A stretch of 64,000 nucleotides of DNA from Undaria pinnatifida. Lineage: Eukaryota; Sar; Phaeophyceae; Laminariales; Alariaceae. The notes below the pieces were generated by a model. The model ran no database searches and was not told the DNA's origin. It saw only the letters and a program-made list of their open reading frames with translations. Location: NCBI GenBank assembly GCA_012845835.1, contig JABAKD010000016.1, positions 14,001,020 to 14,065,019 of the forward strand, read 5' to 3'. A program made the translations under genes and the position numbers. Positions 56,650 to 64,000 of this stretch are shown here, piece after piece (positions within the stretch are counted from its first letter, which is position 1; every line of letters starts with the position of its first letter).

Positions 56650-59600
56650 CTAATACTCGTAAAGGGCTGAAAAGAGGACACATGCCAAGGAGAGCGCAGG
56701 CAAGGCCAGCCACACGCAGCTTGTCCAATGCAATGCGGGGGTCTTACCGTTGTTGGTGTTGCCCATGATGCTGTTCACAATGCTCATCGGGTAGTACATC
56801 ACGGCGCCAAACAGCGATGAGACAGTCGAGCCGATGGCGTTGGTCGTGTTTCCCACAATAGACTGGAGACGTCAAGCACAACACGACAGAGTCAGAGACG
56901 CACGAAACAAAAAACAACAGCGCATCGGGTTATCGTCGAGGATTAAACAAGCAACAGCACGGCGGCTTTGTAGAGTCGATAACACGCACAAGACAAAAAA
57001 AGACAATAGCACAACGGGTCAGAGTCGAGGAGACGCATAGACGCATACGGCAAAAAGAAACAACAGCACGACGGGTTAGGGTCAAGAACATGCACGACAC
57101 AAGTAACACCACAACGGCTTGTTAAACTGCACCGTCGCGTCCGAGACAAAGACTCGGAATGAGAGCCGGGCCAACAGGCAAACATGAGGGTAGTAATAGA
57201 ACTGTCAGTATCTGGGAAAAAAAATAGCAGTGACCACGTGTCAAGCAAAAATCAGAAGCTGACAATGGGAAAGATGAACACTATTCTCCTACTCGAGTTA
57301 ACCCTTTGGGACTTGGTTATATCTTGATTACAGTATACAGCAGTCTTGATTATTGATACAGACTACAAAGGGACGAGCGAGACCCAATCAAGCGTCTAGC
57401 ATAAGTTTGAGGCAATCCGAGTATCGTCATGCCTGACGAATACCTAACAGATACATAGATTTCTGCGTTGCAGTTCGAGCACACATCTCTTACACCACTG
57501 GCAGCTCGGATTGCTTCATGTAGACGACGCTGGTATCGTCAGCTTTTCTTGTCAATTTTTGAGTTTGAAATCCCAACGAGTTTACTCTTGTACTATCGCA
57601 AAAACAAAACACAAATCCTAAGCGGTTTGTCCCCTAAACGTCCTCAAAACGAGAGGACAGGCTCCCGTCTATGCCGTATATATAGGATGTCCTGCTCTGC
57701 ACGACTTGTGCCATCGTCGTCGCGCAAACATGATGCCAAAACGCGATGCACACTTGCTTTTCACTGCTGTGCAATTGACACGCACTCAAAGGTTTGCGAA
57801 TTAACAGATGTCTATTAATTGCTACAATCTATCTGCGGGGATAAGTAAACGGAACGCCGTAGATCAGATCAGTTCATGTGTGGGAGACAAAGCGACCCAA
57901 ACGAAATGACTGCAATCACTGTAACTGGAGGGGGGGGGGAGGGGCTATCAAATATGCGACCCCGGATCTGAGTTACGAAAAGAGAGGAAGCAGGAGAAGA
58001 GTGCGACGACATTAGATGGGGCGGAAAACACATACAAAAAGGTTGTACCTTGACACCGTCGACCACATCACCGGCAGTGCACTTGGCGGAGTGGACAACG
58101 TTGCCCGTGGTGGAGGTGACGTGAATCACGGCACTTCCAGTGGTGCTTGTCACGTTGTTAACGGCGTCCCCCGCCATGGCCGTGGCGCCGTTGTAGGTGT
58201 CACAAACAGCGCCAAACACCTGAAGCATACATACCAGGTACAATGGTAGCAAGTTGGAAATAGTTTTAGGTATGCTTAGCGCGGCTGTAGGTGTGCCGGG
58301 CAGCGCTAAACGTCTAAATATGCATATACCAGTAGCATTTTTTTTACTAATCGTTTTTAGCACGCTTGTAGCGTCCTCCGCCATAATAGCCGTAGCGCCG
58401 TCGTAGGTGTACAAAACAGCGTCAAGCACCTCAAGTACACACACGGTTTTTACCATAAGTCACGTCCACGGTGAACAATCAGTCATTCAAGACACGTTCA
58501 CGATGAACAAAGCCTTCGACTCGGTACTGGTCCGACTTCGACGGCAGCTGAGACCATGAGAAACTGCAACCCGCCTTCGAGGGCACATACTCGAACTCCG
58601 CCAAAGTCTGTTCATCATCTCCTATAAACGCCGGTGGAGCGTACATCGGTAAGGGCGTCCTATCCCGACAAAAGCAACTTACAACGACCCATGCTAAGGC
58701 ATATGAAACCGATACACGTGCTGGATCAAGGTCTAATGGACATGACTAGATTGCATAAGATCTACGAAGCGTGGCACAGCTCATCGAAATAATGTCTTCG
58801 TAAAGCTGGCCGTAGTGAAGACCGTAAAGACATGATGTCGTCGACAGACAGGCGACGGGAGGGCGACGGGAGGGCGACGGGGGGTGGGGGGATCCTGTAA
58901 AAAAGGGCCGATGGCCGGGGGGGGGGGGCAGGGAACAGGGGATTCCACCAACAGCAACCAAAACGAATGGTTGACTGACCTGATTCCACACGTTTCCGAC
59001 CGTGTCGTTCGCAGAGCCGCACGCCTTGCCGACGCCGTCGCCCACGTCGCAAGCCACTCCCTAGCGTACAAACAAGGATGCGCGTATTATGGTACGTCGG
59101 GGGGTCAAACGTTGGTCGGGGCGGGATATTCACGTGTCACGGGGAACATGCTGTTGTTGTTGTCGTCGTTGTCGACATACTGGATCTGATTAGTACCTGT
59201 GCGTAGCTGCCAGCAGGGACGCTTCCAAGTGCTGCAGTAGAATAGGTGTCTGAGTTGTTTTAGTTGTTGCTGTTCTCTTATTAATTCGCATAATCAAGTC
59301 CGTGGTCACAGGATAGGCTCCAGTCACTCTGAAATGGAGGAATACCCCAGGGGAAAAACGAAAAAAAAACAAAAGTGGTACACGCCGATATCAAAGCTGA
59401 CGCAATTCATGCCTCCGGCAGAAAAATACAGAAAAGTGAATTCGGGAGTAAGCCTACGATGTGCCAGGTCCTGGTATGTGTGGGTGATACGACAGCTGCA
59501 GTTCAACAGAGTAGGACCTGATGCTAGTTAAAGCACGGCATCTTCACGTCTTCACTTCATGTCACATAAGCTAACCTTTTCATGATGCCAACAATGACTC

Positions 59601-62600
59601 TCGTCCTGTGTCAATGCGGTAGAGCTGCTTGGTAGAGATAGACGTCGCAACTATGGAAAGATAGACAAACCACGTCGCAATCGAAGGGAAGGCATACGAA
59701 GAGCTACGCAAGGCGTCCGACCTCGAGCTCGGTACTCGCGGACACCACGGTAGATACTTTACACAAAGAGATGCGGCGCAACCTGAGATAATGCGGTGGG
59801 ACCTACCAGGTAAAGCAACAAGCTTCAACACATGCAGAGAGTCTGCAAAAACGTAAACGTCCGACGTTATTGTCGGCGTCGTTGTTGTTGTCATCGTTGT
59901 TCTCGCTTTCAGTCACGGCTATAGTGTAGTCCGTGGTCACAGGACAAGCTCCATCTTGGAGTACAAAAACACCTTAGGAAACATTAAACAAAACAATACA
60001 CACAACTGAAGCAAACCGTACGCCTCACACACATAAGGGTTAGGGTTACAACCACCAGAAAAGCCCAATTACAATGCGGGGTTCTGGTACCGCTTTTCCT
60101 TACTCCTTTACGGGAAACTTGGTGAAACACACGGGTCATTACCTGGGTTCATATCATCGACCGATAAAGTTAGTTGTCCACCGAAACTCCGAAACAAAAG
60201 AGGAGCCTAACTCGAAATACAGCAGAGCGCTTTCTTCTGTCTGAGGTTAATTTCAGTCAACGTACAAATGTCTCACGATCAATTGAAACGCGACATGCCG
60301 CGGACACATTCATACCCCCCATGACTGCGGTATTTCCACTTGTAACCAGGAAATCTAAAACCGGCAAGCAAAGTCGACCATAAAGTTGGATTTGTTCCAA
60401 CCCTTTGTTATCGAAGAAGTGAGCTTTTCCAGTGGACCCGTACCCACAAAAAAACGCAAAATATCTCCAAAGTAAACAATGCTAAGATTAATATTGTGGC
60501 GGGACCTTATAGTCTATACGAGTACTCGTAACAAAAAAATGTTGGAGAATCATAGGGTCGTGAACCTATATACTCGTAGTATATTTTATATAGCCATCAG
60601 GCAACAATTCCCTCTCTCCAAACACCTATAAGAGGGACATGAACACCTCGAAAATATCCCCGTGCGGTGCTATACGACTGTCCGGTGCGGGCGTCTCTAA
60701 TGATAGGTACCATAACATTGATCATTACCGAGTACGAAGAAGTGAAGTCAATATCTAACCAACAACTGCAAACATTGTGTAGATACGCTACACAAATAAT
60801 GCGGTGTAACTTGAGCCAAAAGCGGCCAATTGCGGTGCAAACTTGGGCCAGATGCGGTGCAATCTGAGCCAATGAGTTTCAACACAGGTAGGTAATGTTA
60901 TAAAGCGAAATATCTAACAGGCGGCACCTCCACGAGCTCTTGTCACTAAAACACTCTAGACGGGACCGACGGAATTGACGGCTTTCTGTGCTGAGACAAT
61001 GCCTTCGATTGTGTCGTCTGTCATGGCACGCACCACTGAGTCCGCGAAAGGCAGAACTAAAACCAAGAAATGTACTCGTAAGTATCTAGTAGATACGTTA
61101 CAAAATTAATGCGGCGCAATGAGGCTAAACGCGGTCAACCTGAGCCAAACGCCACGGCAACCTGACTACCGGATACTACAAATACGACGATGTGCCGTAG
61201 CTACACCGTACTAAGTACCTGGTATGGGCGAAGGGCTAGGAGTGCGAGTGGGGGCCAAGCTGTCGGAAGTTCCCCGCTGCACTCCAAGGGAAGGGGGACG
61301 ACCTACTGCAGAATTTCCTAGGCTATGAGGCCGTGTCAAATCGGGGTCATGGTCTCGGGGAGCCTAGCCCTAATCACGCGCTTCCTCAATGCGGCCAAGG
61401 GAACGAAAGACAACCCACGCCAAGCATATCACTGCCGTGCTTGAATATCACTCGCAGCACATGCCTCTTGCGTACCATTGCGTTGTTCGGCTCGAACACT
61501 CGCTTGGCGATTGCATGGGCCTGGGAACTGCTATATCGTGACATTTGGAGTTACCACCGTCTTCGAGCGCGTGCAGGGTACAGGATACTGAGAACCAGAG
61601 GGAAAGTGAGTGCCGGCACTTTAATCCTACAACAACAACAAGGGCCGGATCCAGAGGTGAGTGATAGGGACGCCACTCTTAGGTCGTCCACAAAACAAAT
61701 GCGGTGCAACCTGAGCCAATGAGTTTTTAACACATGTAGAAAATCTGTCACAGCAAAGTATCTGACAGGCGGCACCCTCAACACGCGCTCTTCTCACCAC
61801 AACACTCTGGACGGGGCCAAGGGCATTGACGGCTTTCTTGACGGACACAATGCCCTCGATCGTTTCGTCCTTTTTAGCGTCCACCACTTCGTCCGCGAAC
61901 GTCAGAGCTTCGCAAATCTTCTTGTCGAGCACTGTCACCGACTTTTGTTCCGCCTGCGGTTGACGCCAGCGGTGGCGCAAAATGCAAACCAGAGTCGTTT
62001 TCTTCAACATACATCGTTTCTTGCCACCACACAAACGTAGCTACTGCTGCTGTGCTCGCCAAGTTGCGGTAAGAACAAAACATATTATAGCTGGATTTCC
62101 ATCACACATACTAGAACGTATGAGCAGCTACTGCTGCGTGACGAAGATTAGGCAACCAACAACCCCGAATTTCCACGTCACGACGCCGGTTCAGTAGTAA
62201 GCCGCGTAACTTATGAGGTCGATATCGTGAGTTCGAATCCCGCAAGGGAATTTTTCTTACAAAAACTTGCCAGGCCGAACGTGCGAGAGCGCGAGTTGGC
62301 GAAATTGAAGAGCCAGCCATAAAACGTAGAATCAATCATGGAGTCGTATCTCGTGAACTACTTCGAATGAGAACTTGAAACTTGGAAGCACTGAACCTGC
62401 CTGGTACATCAGTGCATCTGCAAAAAAATGAGTATGTAAAAACTTATGACACAATTATAATTCAAACTCGACGAGATATCGACACAAAAAAAAAAAAAAC
62501 ACCAAACAGTTTACACTAAATTCGGTAATAAGAATCTTCGTTATCGACTGGGGTGAAAGTGGGTGTAGACATCACTGACGGCATAACGAAAAGATCGACA

Positions 62601-63516
62601 ACAGTTTTATTGCCCAATTCGTCGATCGTCACGAGATATAGCCAAAACGAGATTCCATACTTAATCCAAGTGTAGCGAGAATAACGGTGTTTATCGCGAT
62701 GTAGAGCTCAATTTTGCGATTTTCGGCCTGGAACGTCAACACCGTATTCGCGACGACCGTGCGAAATAATGTCTTGCAGTTTTTTTTTGTTTTACCATAT
62801 GAGTTTCAGTCGCATGTCTATTTTGGTTGTTGTTGCAAGTTCGGTCACATCTCTCTCGAAAACAGACAGCCCGGCAAGACACGTCTTGGTTCATGCATGA
62901 ACAATGCCGCGTCAATTATTCACGTCCAACTGCGTAAAATCGGGTGGTGCGTGGCGGATCTCCTGTTTTGACACGGTCTTGGCTGACCCAGCTCGTATTC
63001 GCGATAAAAACGAAGGCGCGTACCGGGGGAGGGAATGGATGACACCTTTGACATTGGCTCGTCCAGAATATCGCTGAGGGTAAAAACCTCTTACGAGATG
63101 AGTTGGCAAGTAGAAGTGATAATGAGAAAAGGGTACTCGTAGCTACTCATATGTTGACGATTTTTTGGCAACTAAAGAGACTGGCCCGGCGATGCTTTTG
63201 TCGTTTGACGTGCGACGGACTACGTTGAAGACAGGTTCTGTCAACCGTTTGCAGGCCACTCGACTGTGGACTTCGTTCCGTCCTTTCTCGAACTGCCTTC
63301 ACATGGTCGTGCGGTTATTGAAGCGAAATCGCACCACAAGGCATCCTTGCCACGTACGTCAAATGGCAATGGATTCGACAGCAGATACCTGCTTCAGGTA
63401 TGTGCATTGTGTTGCATTATTTGCTCCCGAGAGGTGTGCTTCGGCATCAGAGTTATAGCAGATTGCCGTGTAACCACGTACTACATCAGGGCGAAGCTGT
63501 AATAAGGTGAAACCAC

Positions 63517-63553
<37 letters not shown>

Positions 63554-63747
63554 CGACAACGATGACGACGACAACAACCTGCGGGGATATGGCGTAAGCG
63601 CTCGAACGTCCACGGCATAAAACATACCCTCACCTCTTCAGGGCTGGGCTTGAGAGGAGTCATATTGATGATAGACTCCGTCACGGACTCTACCACAGGT
63701 GCCATACTGGAGAGGACGGGGAGGCCGGCCAGAGTTATGTACACGCT
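56650..63747 (-). CDS. Multi-exon gene of unrecognised family; Gly/Val/Asn/Thr-rich amphipathic protein, 5' end off window
   Basis: Exons 63747-63634, 61953-61798, 59060-58980, 58219-58049, 56862-56748 and probably a tiny terminal exon 56666-56650. All have good splice sites (acceptors such as CACCCTGCAG and GTATGCTTCAG; donors GTGAGG, GTGAGA, GTCAGT, GTACAA, GTAAGA). The first four are phase 0-0; the fifth ends in phase 1. About 217 residues are visible. Parts in order: VYITLAGLPVLSSMAPVVES; EALTFADEVVDAKK and TIEGIVSVKKAVNALG; DVGDGVGKACGSANDTVGN; VFGAVCDTYNGATAMAGDAV with VTSTTGSAVIHVTSTTGN; GNTTNAIGSTVSSLFGAV. The repeated V..G..T/N pattern suggests amphipathic helices or a repetitive surface, somewhat like lipid-binding 11-mer proteins, but that is only a resemblance. 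The N-terminus (and any signal peptide) lies right of 63747, probably outside the window. Two decayed exon copies lie in its introns. Confidence 0.75.
58355..58429 (-). pseudogene. Truncated duplicate of exon 58219-58049
   Basis: After an acceptor-like TACTTGAG it reads VLDAVLYTYDGATAIMAEDA, matching the start of the intact exon (VFGAVCDTYNGATAMAGDA) with one extra codon. Similarity stops after about 25 codons and no donor follows. It lies about 135 bp upstream (in gene direction) of the intact copy. Confidence 0.75.
59270..59478 (+). mobile_element. Dispersed repeat R2, copy 2
   Basis: Matches 41308-41515 at about 85%. A third partial copy (TAGTCCGTGGTCACAGGACA) is at 59930-60000. All lie in the intron between exons 61798 and 59060 of the minus-strand gene. 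Confidence 0.8.
60947..61056 (-). pseudogene. Decayed duplicate of exon 61953-61798
   Basis: Reads LPFADSVVRAMTDDTIEGIV and then SAQKAVNSVGPV, clearly the same exon as LTFADEVVDAKKDETIEGIV. The CAG after GPV is now TAG (60958-60956), and the donor GTGAGA is GTGACA. The downstream intron is duplicated too (GGCGGCACC.. at 60921 and 61770). It cannot be included without truncating the protein. Confidence 0.88.
62190..62320 (+). mobile_element. tRNA-derived SINE, 5' part
   Basis: B box GAGTTCGAATCCCGC and the downstream GAGAGCGCGAGTTGGC match the SINE copies at 6977 and 25456. The tail is missing here. Confidence 0.7.
62985..63075 (+). mobile_element. tRNA-derived SINE, 3' part
   Basis: TATTCGCGATAAAAA..CGGGGGAGGGAATGGATGACACC..GGCTCGTCCAGAA matches the tail of the copies at 7165-7250 and 25650-25730, without the tRNA head. 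Confidence 0.65.
63518..63554. repeat. Microsatellite (CAA)n
   Basis: About twelve CAA units, then mixed CGA units, 80 bp inside the intron next to exon 63747-63634. Confidence 0.95.
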
Positions 63748-64000
63748 CTGCAGGGTGGGAGGAAAAAAATGGTGGGCGACAGACGCCGCGGAGACAGGGA
63801 TGGAGCTTCGATAAGCAATTAGGGCTCGCAGAGACTAACACTTGAAGTATTGGACAAGTCTAGAGTACGTAATAGTATTCTGCTTGCCATCCGACAATCA
63901 ACCATAACATGGGTAATGTAGTACTTATAGTGTGGGAGTTGTGAAATTCAAGCAAAAAATCTATGCAGCTGTAATTAATTGAAGACATTTAATAATTTCC

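Larger units (their letters stand above)
59061..61797 (-). other. Long intron of the minus-strand gene
   Basis: 2.7 kb containing R2 copies, the decayed exon 60947-61056, two TACCWGGTA sites (59804, 61216) and several copies of an intronic piece ATGCGG(T/C)G(C/T)AA(C/T)(C/T)TGAGCCAA (59770, 60800, 60850, 61110, 61700). These duplicated pieces accompany the exon duplication. Confidence 0.7.
61954..63633 (-). other. Intron between the first two visible exons of the minus-strand gene
   Basis: 1.7 kb with two SINE pieces (62190-62320, 62985-63075), an A13 run (62486-62499) and (CAA)n at 63518-63554. No further exon seen. Confidence 0.65.

Overview
The window is nuclear DNA of a eukaryote, most likely a protist or alga. 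Coding sequence is sparse and broken into short exons of about 55-590 nt. Splice sites are canonical GT-AG, introns are often 1-3 kb, and the space between is packed with satellites, foldback elements, tRNA-derived SINEs and decayed retroelements. There is no operon structure. I cannot name the species. A ciliary-type cyclophilin (PPIL6-like) suggests a flagellated lineage, and a signal-peptide protein would fit a secondary-plastid alga, but this is inference.

Layout. 0.5-8.7 kb: a PPIL6-like cyclophilin gene on the minus strand, four exons recognised, 3' end off the left edge. 8.9-14.2 kb: no confident gene; dispersed repeats and a short telomere-like tract. 14.2-17.4 kb: O6-alkylguanine-DNA alkyltransferase (MGMT) on the plus strand, with a decayed duplicate of the active-site exon in the next intron. 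17.7-18.8 kb: a DNA element with about 62-bp terminal inverted repeats. 19.5-20.05 kb: a weak two-exon model, minus strand. 20-27 kb: repeats. 27.0-31.8 kb: a three-exon signal-peptide protein, minus strand, with a foldback element of about 1 kb in intron 2.

33.7-46.7 kb is a repeat-rich block. It holds a palindromic array, a LINE relic split by later insertions, poly-G tracts, a 105-bp MITE, a 380-bp TAATC array, a foldback, a 1.5-kb hAT-like element and a 2.6-kb CCCATGGGT satellite interrupted by a 310-bp palindrome. A tRNA-Ser-like gene lies at 43.7 kb. 47.0-47.15 kb: one exon resembling the start of a BTB/T1 domain. 49.7-50.25 kb: a Ty1/copia RNase H relic. 52.3-53.1 kb: a GC-rich tandem array. 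56.6-63.7 kb: an unrecognised multi-exon minus-strand gene whose internal exons are nearly all phase 0-0, with two decayed duplicate exons in its introns.

Three points stand out. (1) Decayed duplicate exons sit beside intact ones in two unrelated genes (three cases), suggesting frequent local exon duplication and decay. (2) The palindrome TACCWGGTA occurs 16 times where about 0.5 would be expected by chance. (3) A conserved core of about 50 bp, readable as MSIDPKFVELTADV or MSFDKIFDLTAGV, recurs across the window and marks ends of a mobile family.
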